This document shows, in pieces, positions 1 to 7,433 of a DNA stretch of 10,052 nt. The stretch's first letter is position 1. Every line of letters starts with the position of its first letter. The notes beneath the pieces are model-generated. The model was not told where the DNA came from. It ran no database searches and saw only the letters and a program-made list of their open reading frames with translations. The translations under genes and the position numbers were made by a program. Location of the stretch: positions 1 through 10,052 of the forward strand of contig JACMLI010000425.1 of the NCBI GenBank assembly GCA_014379705.1, read 5' to 3'. The stretch is from Gemmatimonadaceae bacterium (GTDB taxonomy: Bacteria; Gemmatimonadota; Gemmatimonadetes; Gemmatimonadales; Gemmatimonadaceae).

Positions 1-2
1 AC

Positions 3-875
3 GCCGAGAAGGCCGCCGCGCTGCGCCAGGCGGCGGGGAGGCCGAAGTCCACCACCCGCGGGATGTGGTTCGTCAAGGAGAACGTCGGCACCTCGGCGGG
101 CAAGCCCGTCCACGCCGTCGTGCGAGTCATCTCACCCGAGGCCGAGGCCCTCGGCGACGGCTCGCAGGCGCGCGCGGCAGCGCTCGAGGGGATGGAGCAG
201 GGCGACGTCTTCGAATACGGCGGCCACGCCCGCTACGGCACGGGGCCCGACTTCGACCGCAACTACCGCTTCACCGTCGACTGGGACAAGCTCCCCAGGA
301 TCGCCGCGCTCACCGCGCGCTCCGGCGTCGCGAACACGCCCACCCTGGCGCTCTTCCAGGTGGCGTTCATCCGCCCGCTGCCGATGGATTCGCTCCTTGC
401 CTTGCCTGGCGTCGACTACCTGCTTCCCGCGGCCCGCGGCGCGCATGAGCAGAACCTTCGCGCGTTCTGGAACACGCCGAGGGATCCGGTGCTCCTGTCC
501 ACGATGGATGAATTCCGGAACCGGATGACGAAAGCGCTTGCGGATGCAGGCGCCACGTTGCTGGTGGGCTCCGATTCCCCGAATGCGCTCTTCATGCCCG
601 GGTTCAGTATCCATCGCGAGCTGCGCGCGCTTCAGCAGGCGGGACTTACGCCGTACCAGGTGCTACGCGCCGCGACCGTGAGCGCGGCTTCATATCTTGG
701 TCTCGAGCGCGAATTTGGCACCGTCGCTCCCGGGGTGGGTGCCGATCTCCTGCTGCTCACCGCGAACCCGCTCAGCGGCCTTGCGACTCTCGAGCGTCCC
801 GACGGAGTCATGACGCGAGGCCGGTGGCTGCCTCGTGAGACGCTCGATGCGATCTTGCAGGGCGCCAAACCATGA
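3..875 (+). CDS. Amidohydrolase, imidazolonepropionase-like family (5' end outside window)
   Basis: This is the C-terminal part of a metal-dependent amidohydrolase. The frame is open to the left edge, so the N-terminal region with the usual HxH metal motif is missing. About 290 residues are visible. Family signs are the GSDSPN segment (Asp about residue 191 of the fragment, the metal-binding Asp of strand 8), PGFSIHREL, the LTPYQVLRAATVSAA helix, and the closing G-x-GADLLLLTANPL strand of the composite beta-sandwich. The stretch before residue 80 resembles the family poorly: FEYGG sits where an I-E-H-type strand with a metal-binding His is common. The TGA stop overlaps the next ATG (ATGA, 872-875), so it is probably co-translated with the downstream serine hydrolase. 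The family is confident; the substrate (often cyclic amides or dipeptides) is unknown. A cytoplasmic or exported location cannot be judged without the N-terminus. Confidence 0.85.
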   Translation, partial: AEKAAALRQAAGRPKSTTRGMWFVKENVGTSAGKPVHAVVRVISPEAEALGDGSQARAAALEGMEQGDVFEYGGHARYGTGPDFDRNYRFTVDWDKLPRIAALTARSGVANTPTLALFQVAFIRPLPMDSLLALPGVDYLLPAARGAHEQNLRAFWNTPRDPVLLSTMDEFRNRMTKALADAGATLLVGSDSPNALFMPGFSIHRELRALQQAGLTPYQVLRAATVSAASYLGLEREFGTVAPGVGADLLLLTANPLSGLATLERPDGVMTRGRWLPRETLDAILQGAKP

Positions 876-2272
876 GATCGCGCACGGCTGCCGTCGTCCT
901 CGGGTTCTGTGTCACCACGCCCGCGGTCGCGCAGGATCGTGGAATCATCGCGGCGAGAATCGACACAGCCGAACTGAGCGCCGCATTTCGCGCCGAGATG
1001 GCGGCGAGCGGCGCGCCCGGCGCCACCATCGCTATCGTCGTCGGCGAACGCATCGTCTATCGCGCGGCGCTGGGCGTGCGCAGTTCTGAGTCGGGTGATC
1101 CCATGACACCGGGCACGCTTTTCCGGCTGGGCTCCGTCACCAAGTCCGTCACCGGGCTCGCGGCGGCGCTCATGGCCGCAGAGGGTCGCGTCGACCTGCA
1201 CGCTCCGATCGCGCGTCACGCCCCCGCGCTCCATCCGCTGATCGGCGTGCGCACGCTGCATCAACTGCTGAGCCACACCTCCGGGCTCGCCGACGCCGCG
1301 GCGGGCAACGGATCGCACGACGATGATGCCCTGGAGGCACGGGTGCGCGGCTGGGGCACCGCCGAGCTGCTGGGCGAACCGGGCGATATCCATTCCTATG
1401 CGAGCCCGGGTTACTGGCTCAGCGGCTACGTTCTCCAGCAGGCGGACGGCTTGCCCTACGCGGACCTGGTGGAACGTCGGGTCTTGAGGCCGCTCGGCAT
1501 GCGAAGCTCCACGTTCCGCCCGCTCATTGCGCTCACCCATCCGCTGGCGCTCGACCATCGGGTGGTGGAGGGACGGGCCGAGGTGCTTCGGCCATACCAG
1601 GACGACGTGAGCACCTGGCCTTCGGGCTCGCTTTTCTCGAGCGTGGAGGATCTCGCACGATATGCAATCGCGCTGTTGCACGAAGGCCGGATCGATGGCG
1701 CGCAGGTGCTGCCCGCCGGAGCGGTGCGCGCGATGTTCACGCCGCATGGGCGTCTCTCCGGCTCGCCCTGCGGATACTCCTACGGACTCTCCGTCTGCAC
1801 TCAGGGCACTTACCGGACCGCCGCGCACTATGGGTTCCGGGTCGGGTCGGGAGCGGTGTTCACGCTGCTTCCCGATCAGCAAGCGGCTGTGATCATCCTG
1901 GCGAACCGGAACGGCGGGATCATGCGCACCACGGAGGCCGCGGCCGTGCGAATGTTGGTGGGGGAAAGCGCCCCACCCGCCACGACGGGTGGCGACCTTC
2001 CTCGCGCTCCAACGCCCGCCGACCGGCAGCGCTTCGTGGGAACGTGGACGAACGGTGGGTACGCGCTGCAGGTCGTGCTGCGCGGTGACTCGCTGGTGGT
2101 GCTGCAGGGGGCGAGCAGAGGCGAGCAGCGCGCGCGCTTGCAGGATCCGGAGGTGTTGCTGGTGCTCGACGGGGCGGGGAACCCGGTGCAGCAGCTGCAG
2201 CTCATCGTTGGCGCGCGCTCGGGACGCGCCTATCTGCACGACGGCCTCAGCGCCCTCGCCAGGACGCGTTGA
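872..2272 (+). CDS. Secreted serine hydrolase, class C beta-lactamase / penicillin-binding-protein-like
   Basis: A 466-residue beta-lactamase-fold serine hydrolase. Residues 1-20 form a signal peptide (cleavage likely after AVA, before Gln21), so it acts in the periplasm or outside. The nucleophile motif SVTK is at Ser88-Lys91, and the family's HTSGL loop is at 135-139. The second motif, normally Y-x-N, reads Y176-A-S178. The third motif is probably H319-Y-G321. After a Pro/Thr/Gly-rich linker (about 366-384), residues 385-466 form a separate beta-rich domain of the lipocalin-like type often fused to these enzymes (starting RFVGTW). The ATG overlaps the stop of the amidohydrolase, and AGGG at 859-862 gives a ribosome site 9 nt away. 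Family members include esterases, D-amino-acid peptidases and beta-lactamases. The Asn-to-Ser change makes a true beta-lactamase less likely, and the natural substrate cannot be told from sequence. Confidence 0.9.
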   Translation: MRSRTAAVVLGFCVTTPAVAQDRGIIAARIDTAELSAAFRAEMAASGAPGATIAIVVGERIVYRAALGVRSSESGDPMTPGTLFRLGSVTKSVTGLAAALMAAEGRVDLHAPIARHAPALHPLIGVRTLHQLLSHTSGLADAAAGNGSHDDDALEARVRGWGTAELLGEPGDIHSYASPGYWLSGYVLQQADGLPYADLVERRVLRPLGMRSSTFRPLIALTHPLALDHRVVEGRAEVLRPYQDDVSTWPSGSLFSSVEDLARYAIALLHEGRIDGAQVLPAGAVRAMFTPHGRLSGSPCGYSYGLSVCTQGTYRTAAHYGFRVGSGAVFTLLPDQQAAVIILANRNGGIMRTTEAAAVRMLVGESAPPATTGGDLPRAPTPADRQRFVGTWTNGGYALQVVLRGDSLVVLQGASRGEQRARLQDPEVLLVLDGAGNPVQQLQLIVGARSGRAYLHDGLSALARTR

Positions 2273-2374
2273 GGTGAGGGGCCGCCTCCTCCCCCCCCGC
2301 GACTGAATCCCGATCTCCGCACTCTCTCGCGCCAACCCTGCAGGCGTCGCGTGTGTCTCTGACGTGATTCCCTC

Positions 2375-2379
2375 AAGGA
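2375..2379 (+). promoter_or_regulatory. Ribosome binding site that decides the S41 peptidase start
   Basis: AAGGA lies 5 nt before the ATG at 2385. An in-frame GTG at 2364 has no comparable site, and using it would add seven residues ahead of an otherwise normal signal peptide. ATG 2385 is therefore preferred. Confidence 0.65.
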
Positions 2380-2384
2380 CGACC

Positions 2385-3374
2385 ATGTTCGGATCGCGAG
2401 GCAGGTGTCGACTGATCGCCGGAGGAGTGGCACTCTGCCTGAGCCAGGTGTCAACAGCGCAAACGCCGTCGATGTCCCCGAGGGCGCGAGCCTACCTGCA
2501 GGGAGCCCTCGACACCCTGCAATCCGTGATCATCAAGAGCGACACGGTGTCATGGCAGCACGTACGCGACACCGCGTTTCTCATCGCTGGCGGTGCGCAA
2601 GAGGAACGCGACACCTACGGTGCGGTCGCGTGGGCGCTTCGGCGTGCCAATTCGCACAGCTTCCTGCAGGCTCGACCCGGTGGTGTTGCGTGGCGCATGC
2701 TCACGGGCCGAGTCGGGTACGTGCGCGTGCCGCAGATCAACGGAGCAGGAGTTCCGGCCGCGGATTCAATTCATGGCGCCATACGTTCGCTGGATTCAGC
2801 TGGCGCCTGTGGGTGGATCGTCGACCTCCGATCAAATGGCGGAGGCAACATGTGGCCGATGCTCGCGGGAGCAGGCCCGTTGCTCGGCGACAGCATCGTC
2901 GGGAGTTTCGGTGACCGGGCGTTGGCCGATCGCTGGCTCTACCGCGATGGTGCCGCGTTCCTCCTGAAGCCGGACGGCCGGCGCGACACAGCGTCGGCGA
3001 TCCGCGGTCCCGCTCACCGGTTGAAGGATGAACTTCCTCCCGTTGCCGTGCTGATGGACGGGATCACTGGCAGCTCGGGCGAGGCCATGGTCTTGGCGTT
3101 TCGAGGACGGCCGAATACACGCAGCTATGGTGCTCCAACCGCGGGCGCAGCAACTGCGAATCGGGGATCGCGCCTCCCCGACGGTGCCAACATGGTCGTG
3201 ACTGCTGGCTTCATGGCCGACCGAACAGGTGCGCAGAGCGATGGGCGCGTGCACCCGGACTCAATCGTCGATATCCCCGCACCCGTCTTTCCGGGCTGGC
3301 CATTCGCGACGGACGCCACCGCCTCGGTCGCGCGCGGTTGGGTGAGCAGTCGCCCGCAGTGTCGGCCGCGGTAG
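2385..3374 (+). CDS. Secreted S41-family peptidase, compact tricorn-core/IRBP-like (S41B) type
   Basis: A 329-residue protein with a signal peptide (residues 1 to about 25, cleavage after STA before Gln). The S41 core follows: N-S-H-S at 89-92 matches the D-x-H-S motif whose Ser-His pair belongs to the S41B active site. GRVGYVRVPQI (about 108-118) is the first core strand, DLRSNGGGNMWP (147-158) is the conserved R-x-N-x-GG loop, and ITGSSGEA (227-234) carries the probable nucleophile Ser230. SYGAPTAGAA and LPDG follow, then a HPDSIVD ending typical of the family. No PDZ domain fits between the His motif and the core strand, and there is no CtpA-type catalytic Lys. Family knowledge says such proteins cleave unfolded or small peptides. 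It lies 112 bp after the serine hydrolase on the same strand. Sampled sections look somewhat less GC-rich than the dehydrogenase gene. Family confident, substrate unknown. Confidence 0.85.
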   Translation: MFGSRGRCRLIAGGVALCLSQVSTAQTPSMSPRARAYLQGALDTLQSVIIKSDTVSWQHVRDTAFLIAGGAQEERDTYGAVAWALRRANSHSFLQARPGGVAWRMLTGRVGYVRVPQINGAGVPAADSIHGAIRSLDSAGACGWIVDLRSNGGGNMWPMLAGAGPLLGDSIVGSFGDRALADRWLYRDGAAFLLKPDGRRDTASAIRGPAHRLKDELPPVAVLMDGITGSSGEAMVLAFRGRPNTRSYGAPTAGAATANRGSRLPDGANMVVTAGFMADRTGAQSDGRVHPDSIVDIPAPVFPGWPFATDATASVARGWVSSRPQCRPR

Positions 3375-3467
3375 TTGCCGCGCCCGGATGGCTGATCGCG
3401 CCCTTGCGCGTAGGAAGGCCCCTTCCGACTTTTGCGACGCGCAGTTGGGAGAACCACCACCCCGGGG

Positions 3468-4088
3468 ATGCCGGTCACGCACACTTCGCTCGCTCACCTC
3501 GTCCCGCCGGCGGTGACCGCGTACCGTCGCAACGAGATCGCCAACGGACTGCGACGCGTCTGCACCAATAGCGAGCTGTACTGGAATGCGATGCCCGAGG
3601 AAGAGTTTGTCGCTCCCCTCGGGTCCTCCTGGTGCCCCGCGGACCACGTGCGGCACCTCACCAAGTCGGTGCGCGCCGTGTCGCAGGGCCTGCGCACGCC
3701 GCGGTTTGTGCTGCGCCTGCTGTTCGGTTGGCCACGCGGCATCTCGCGCCCATACGACCAGCTCGTGGCGACGTACCACGCCCGCCTGCAGGCAGGAGGC
3801 CAGGCCGGGCGCTTCACCCCCGTGCCCCGCGCGGTGCCCGGCAACGTCGCGGCGTACCGTCGCGAACTCCTCGATCGCCACCGGGCCGAGGTCCAGGCGC
3901 TGGCGCGACGCGTCGTGCTCTGCTCCCGCCGCCATGTGGACGGCGTGCACCTGCCACACCCCTTGTTAGGCAGGCTTACCGTGCGCGAGATGCTGCTTTT
4001 CACCCTGTACCACAACCAGCATCATGTGCTCGTCGTGGCGCGTCGTCGCGGCGAGTACTTCAGCGACACGACGCCGCTCAAGGGGTAG
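3468..4088 (+). CDS. DinB-like (DinB/YfiT superfamily) four-helix-bundle protein
   Basis: A 206-residue protein of the DinB-like superfamily, small metal-binding helical bundles that include thiol transferases (bacillithiol- or mycothiol-dependent) and many proteins of unknown role. The signs are W-C-P-A-D-H-V-R-H-L at 55-64 in the second helix (His63 the likely ligand) and, after L-T-V-R-E-M-L at 170-176, the H182-N-Q-H-H186 pair in the last helix. These supply the three histidines that bind a divalent metal. There is no signal peptide, so it is probably cytoplasmic. The ATG at 3468 is chosen because the bundle begins soon after; it has only a poor ribosome site (GGGG touching the ATG, GGGAG 16 nt away). 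An in-frame TTG at 3432 would add 12 residues. The 3' end overlaps the opposing hydrolase gene. The fold is fairly sure; the reaction is unknown. Confidence 0.75.
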   Translation: MPVTHTSLAHLVPPAVTAYRRNEIANGLRRVCTNSELYWNAMPEEEFVAPLGSSWCPADHVRHLTKSVRAVSQGLRTPRFVLRLLFGWPRGISRPYDQLVATYHARLQAGGQAGRFTPVPRAVPGNVAAYRRELLDRHRAEVQALARRVVLCSRRHVDGVHLPHPLLGRLTVREMLLFTLYHNQHHVLVVARRRGEYFSDTTPLKG

Positions 4089-4998
4089 CGGAGCGTCGCA
4101 GCACGGCGTCGACCAGGCCCGCGAGCACTTCGCGCCGGTTGCCCTGCACGTGCGGCCCATCGAGCCAGATCTGCTCCTTTGGTGACCGTGCCGCGGCGTA
4201 CAGGGCGTCCACCGCGTCGCGCGGCATGCGCTCGTCCTCACGCGCATTGAGCATGATGAACGGGCGCGGTGAAATGCGCGGCGCCCACCGGGCCGGATCA
4301 AGCTGCCATCCCGATGCGAACAGGGTGGCGAGCGCCGCGACGCCCTCGCGCGCCGGAGTGCCCATACGGCGCCGCAGGTTCAACTCGATCTGCCGATAGG
4401 GCGAGGCCGCGCCATGCACCGACCACACGCGCGTTACGCGCGGGTCGAGCGCCCCGACCACGGTGCCAAACGGCGCCCCGAAGCTTGCTCCCACCAGTTC
4501 GATCCTCGTCGAATCGACGTCCGGGCGCGACAGCACATAGTCGATGGCCAGCATCACGGCGGGGGGTGTGTCGAGGATCGCGCGCCGCAGTGCTGGGACC
4601 ACGGGCAGGATGGCGAGCCCCTTCACGCGCACGTCCCCGTCGTACGGATACGCCAGCGCGACGACGATGTTGCCGCGGGTGTCGGGAATGAGCTGGGCCG
4701 CGCGATCGCCTGTGGCATAACCGCCCAGCATCAGGAACACGGGGCGTCGTACGGGGGTCGCGGACGAATCCTCCGGCCGACGCAACTGCATGTCCACCCG
4801 CAACCCATTCGCAGCGACCAGGCGCACGCGTTCGGTAACGTGTCCGTCCACGGCCGGCGGAGCGGCCACCTCGGGCCGCCACGTCGTGGCACGACGGGCC
4901 ATGAAATACGGTACAGGGTCGCGGGCCAGCCACAGCGTGCACCCCGCCATGCCGCCGATCGTGAGCAATGCCGTGATCGCGAGGGGTCGCAGGCGCAT
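4078..4998 (-). CDS. Alpha/beta-hydrolase, membrane-anchored or lipoprotein
   Basis: A 306-residue alpha/beta-hydrolase. The nucleophile elbow is G-A-S-F-G with Ser172. The preceding L-G-G-Y (about 91-94) suits an oxyanion-hole strand. The acid is probably Asp255 (N-A-R-E-D-E-R), followed by His283 (D-G-P-H-V) near the end, so the triad is complete. The N-terminus is hydrophobic (LAITALLTIGGMAGC), with Cys20 in a weak lipobox; it could be a lipoprotein or a single anchoring helix. Start choice: ATG 4998 gives a clean export signal, while an in-frame TTG at 5043 lies in the loop of an inverted repeat and would add 15 charged residues. The gene is 90 bp behind the broken SusD gene on the same strand and may once have served the same uptake locus, for example by de-esterifying the substrate (inference). 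Its last 11 bp overlap the 3' end of the DinB-like gene. Confidence 0.82.
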   Translation of the reverse strand: MRLRPLAITALLTIGGMAGCTLWLARDPVPYFMARRATTWRPEVAAPPAVDGHVTERVRLVAANGLRVDMQLRRPEDSSATPVRRPVFLMLGGYATGDRAAQLIPDTRGNIVVALAYPYDGDVRVKGLAILPVVPALRRAILDTPPAVMLAIDYVLSRPDVDSTRIELVGASFGAPFGTVVGALDPRVTRVWSVHGAASPYRQIELNLRRRMGTPAREGVAALATLFASGWQLDPARWAPRISPRPFIMLNAREDERMPRDAVDALYAAARSPKEQIWLDGPHVQGNRREVLAGLVDAVLRRSATP

Positions 4999-5028
4999 GC
5001 GCGATTGCGGTAAAGAGTTGGACGCACG

Positions 5029-5058
5029 ACGGGCGGAACGCAAGCGCGCCCCGCCCGT
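5029..5058 (-). terminator. Possible GC-rich hairpin after the SusD remnant
   Basis: A perfect 8-bp inverted repeat (ACGGGCGG at 5029-5036, CCGCCCGT at 5051-5058) with a 14-nt loop, starting 31 bp past the SusD stop. No T-tract follows on the minus strand. It may be a weak terminator or an RNA-stabilising hairpin between SusD and the alpha/beta-hydrolase. Confidence 0.35.
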
Positions 5059-5088
5059 GCTACCCGAGTGCCCGGCCGGCGGGTCCGG

Positions 5089-6416
5089 TCAGCGTGAAAT
5101 GTTGGGGTTGTCCGTGAGCTCCGCCAGCGGCAGTGGCCAGCAGGTTGCTGCCGCGTTGTAGGTCTCGCCGGTGGTGGTGCCGGGGTACGTCCCCTGCGGA
5201 AACTCGTCGAGCTGCAGGAAGCGCTTGTAGCGGCGCAGGTCCCCGAGGCGGTGGTTGCTCAGGAACAAGTCACGCCGGCGCTGGTCGCGAAGCTCGGCCA
5301 TCATCGCGGCATCGGAGAGGCCGCTGAGCGGGGGCTGCAGTCCTGCGGCGCGGCGCGTGTTGATGAACGCAAGCGTCGCCGGCGAGGGGCCCGCGACGTC
5401 GGCCGCGATGTACTCGGCCTCGAGGCGCGAAGCAAAGCGTTGGAAGCCTCCCTGCACGAAGTCCGCTCCGGCCACCGTGTTGCTCCACGACGAGAACCCG
5501 ATCGGGGACAGCGGTATGTTGATGCGCGCGCCGGTGGCGACGCGCGGGATGCGCGGATCGCCGGCCATCGCGAAGAACGGAGTGTTGGTCACGACGCCCG
5601 AGTTGCTCGCTGTCAGGCGATTCCAGAACCAGTTGTTCTCCCGCGTCGAGTGGCGGAGTAGTAGACGCGGGCCTCCCAGTTGGCTGGAGCCTGCGCAATG
5701 ACCGTCGCGGCGTACGCCGCCGCCTCGGTCGCCTTGTTCGCGTACAGCGAGGCGCGCGCCGACCCGATGAGCGAGAGGAACCGGATCGAGTCCGCTCCAA
5801 GCGCCGTGGCCGTGGTGGGCAACGGCTGTGCGGCCCTGGCCGCCGTGGCCACCGCGACGGCTTCGGTGAATCGCGCCATCGCGAGCGCGACCAGCTCGTC
5901 AGGCGACTTGGGCGCGCTGCGATCGATCGGGGAGTTGCACTGCATCTCGGCGAGGTACAGGTAGGAGTACCCGCCGTAGGCCAGGACGCGAGCGAGGCGC
6001 AGGTCGCGCGTCGCGGTGTCGCCCATCGCTTCCTTGAGGCGCGCGGCGCCGTCGTCCGCCAGCCAACGCGTGCGGTGCAGGGGACCGTACAGGAACGTGG
6101 AAAACGTGCCGTTGGTCTCAGTCACGTTGCGCTGGTCGATCAACCCTTCCTCGAAGAACACGGCGCGGTTGTACAGCTCGTCGGCAAAGACGCCGTTCCA
6201 CCAGGCCAGGTTGCTGAACATCGGCTGGAACTCTCCCACCACCCCGTTCGCGATGAGGGTCGCATACCGCGGGTCGGTCAGGTCCTCGGCCTGGATCGCA
6301 CTGGGGTTGTCCACGGCCAGGAACTCGTTGCACGCACCACTCGTGACCAGCGCACCCGCCAAGGCGAGCACGGTGGTGAAGCGGGAGCAGCGGCGCAGGG
6401 TCGTCATGATCGGCAT
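5089..6416 (-). pseudogene. SusD/RagB-like outer-membrane lipoprotein, frameshifted
   Basis: SusD-like proteins are surface lipoproteins that bind nutrients and act as a lid on a SusC receptor. The 5' part (6416-5613) starts with a signal peptide ending in S-G-A-C (Cys29, lipidation site), then E-F-L-A-V-D-N-P-S, the classic mature start. The 3' part (about 5650-5089) carries the C-terminal hallmarks: ASRLEAEYIAAD, FINTRRAAG, LRDQRRRDLFLSNHRLGDLR and a final PLPLAEL-DNPN. The two parts lie in different minus-strand frames. They join smoothly if one base is restored near 5644-5651, where Y-Y-S-A-T runs into T-R-E-N-N-W-F-W-N-R. As written, translation stops at 5613 after 267 residues. The repaired protein would have about 442 residues, normal for small members. 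The start has GGGAG 9 nt upstream and lies 16 bp after the SusC stop. A sequencing error is possible. Confidence 0.85.
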
Positions 6417-6432
6417 GTCTCGTCGCTCCCGG

Positions 6433-7283
6433 TCAAAAGGTGAGGTTGATGCCGGCAGACAGCCGGCGCATCATCGGGGCAGCATAGGCATCGGCCCGAA
6501 CGAAGTTTCGTCCGCCATACGAGTTGACCTCCGGATCGAGTCCCGTGTAGTCACTCCACAGGGCGAGGTTGCGACCGGAGACGATGAGGCTCGCCGCCTG
6601 CGCGCCCACGCGCGTGGCCCACGACGTTGGGGCGTTCAGCGTGACCGAGACCTCTCGCAACTTGAGAAAGTCCGCCGGCTCGATGTATGGCGTGATGCCG
6701 CCGCGCCAGACCGCGAGTTCCTTCGCCAGCACCGTGTCCGCGGCTGTCTTCGGAAAACGCGCCCGCGGATCGTTGACGACCTCGCAGTTGTCATTCGCCG
6801 TCTGGCAACGGTTGCGTTCCTTGAGGTTGAAGAGCCAGAACCCCGCCTTCCAGTCGAACAGTCCGTAGACGCGCAGGTATCGGAACAAGGTAAAGGTGTT
6901 GGCGAAGCCGACCTCGTGGGCCGGTGCGCTCTGACCGATGAAGGATGCCGTATCGAGCAGCAGCGCGTTGGCGGCATTCAGCTGTGGCGTGCCATCGGCG
7001 TTGCGCAGCGGGAACTGCGACCAGTAGCCTCCCATCGGGTACCCGGGCCGGTGTTGCTGCACGGCGGGACTGCGGTGATGGTGAACTCGCCATCGCCTGA
7101 GGTGAGTGCGCCGTTGCCCGTGCCCACGACCACGACCTGGGTCTCCGGGATGCCGCGTCGTGTGGCGGCGTCGATGACGCGGCCGCGCACCGTCCCCAGC
7201 TGCGCTTCGGCTGCTGAGGGGACCGCGATCCCCGCGATCGTGAGGGACAGGAACCACCAGGACTGACACGCGCGTTGTCGCAT
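6433..7283 (-). pseudogene. SusC/RagA-like TonB-dependent receptor remnant with large internal deletion
   Basis: Only the two ends of a receptor of about 1000 residues remain. The 5' piece (7283 to about 7065) encodes a signal peptide (cleavage after AEA, residue 27) and the carboxypeptidase-regulatory-like domain typical of SusC (G-T-V-R-G-R-V-I-D, then G-D-G-E-F-T-I-T-A-V-P, residues 30-73). It then jumps, near 7047-7065 and with a change of frame, to PGYPMGGYW, the start of the last ~200 barrel residues. These include KLREVSVTLNAP, LIVSGRNLALWSDYTGLDPE and the terminal AGINLTF; the C-terminal Phe is the usual outer-membrane barrel signal. The rest of the N-terminal domain, the plug and most barrel strands, over 700 residues, are absent. 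The 5' frame ends at 6978 after 101 residues. No functional receptor can come from this; a deletion or an assembly collapse is the likely cause. Confidence 0.87.
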
Positions 7284-7287
7284 TACG

Positions 7288-7293
7288 CTCCTC
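7288..7293 (-). promoter_or_regulatory. Ribosome binding site of the SusC remnant
   Basis: Read on the minus strand, GAGGAG stands 4 nt before the ATG at 7283. This intact translation signal supports the start choice and shows that the 5' end of the decayed gene has not yet eroded. Confidence 0.6.
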
Positions 7294-7312
7294 GGAGGTG
7301 ACGGGGGACGTT

Positions 7313-7330
7313 CGTAACGACAACGTTACG
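7313..7330. repeat. Short inverted repeat upstream of susC-like gene (possible operator)
   Basis: CGTAACG (7313-7319) and CGTTACG (7324-7330) form a perfect 7-bp inverted repeat around ACAA. It lies 30 bp before the SusC start in the only short gap in front of the SusCD pair. It is more AT-rich than its surroundings and lacks a T-tract, so a protein-binding site is as likely as a hairpin. No regulator gene is nearby. Confidence 0.4.
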
Positions 7331-7382
7331 GGCGTCGGGGAGGGCCTCACCAGAGGGTGCCGCACTTGCTCACCGATGCACG

Positions 7383-7410
7383 AAGGGCCGGGCGACCCGG
7401 CCCGGCCCTT
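7383..7410 (-). terminator. Strong GC-rich hairpin after acyl-CoA dehydrogenase
   Basis: AAGGGCCGGGC (7383-7393) and GCCCGGCCCTT (7400-7410) are a perfect 11-bp inverted repeat with a 6-nt loop, beginning 23 bp past the stop of the dehydrogenase. Read on the minus strand the stem ends in TT and then turns GC-rich, so there is no proper U-tract. Position and stability suggest it ends or protects that transcript and separates it from the SusCD locus. Confidence 0.65.
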
Positions 7411-7433
7411 CCACCTGCGCGCGTGCCGGACGA

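Noticed and set aside
1973..1992. Perfect 7-bp inverted repeat (CCACCCG/CGGGTGG) inside the serine hydrolase gene
   Set aside because: It lies in the Pro/Gly-rich linker coding region, where such codons readily create GC repeats; no reason to see a regulatory role.
2271..2291. GAGG/CCTC-rich imperfect hairpin after the serine hydrolase stop, followed by eight C residues
   Set aside because: The stem is short with a bulge and no T-tract follows; too weak to call a terminator.
632..2386. A 584-residue minus-strand frame opposite the amidohydrolase and serine hydrolase
   Set aside because: It is Arg/His/Gly-rich without any family motif and is antisense to two well-supported genes; it is a compositional shadow.
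6016..7266. A 416-residue plus-strand frame opposite the SusC and SusD remnants
   Set aside because: No recognisable domain; the complementary strand carries clear SusCD sequence, so this is a shadow frame.
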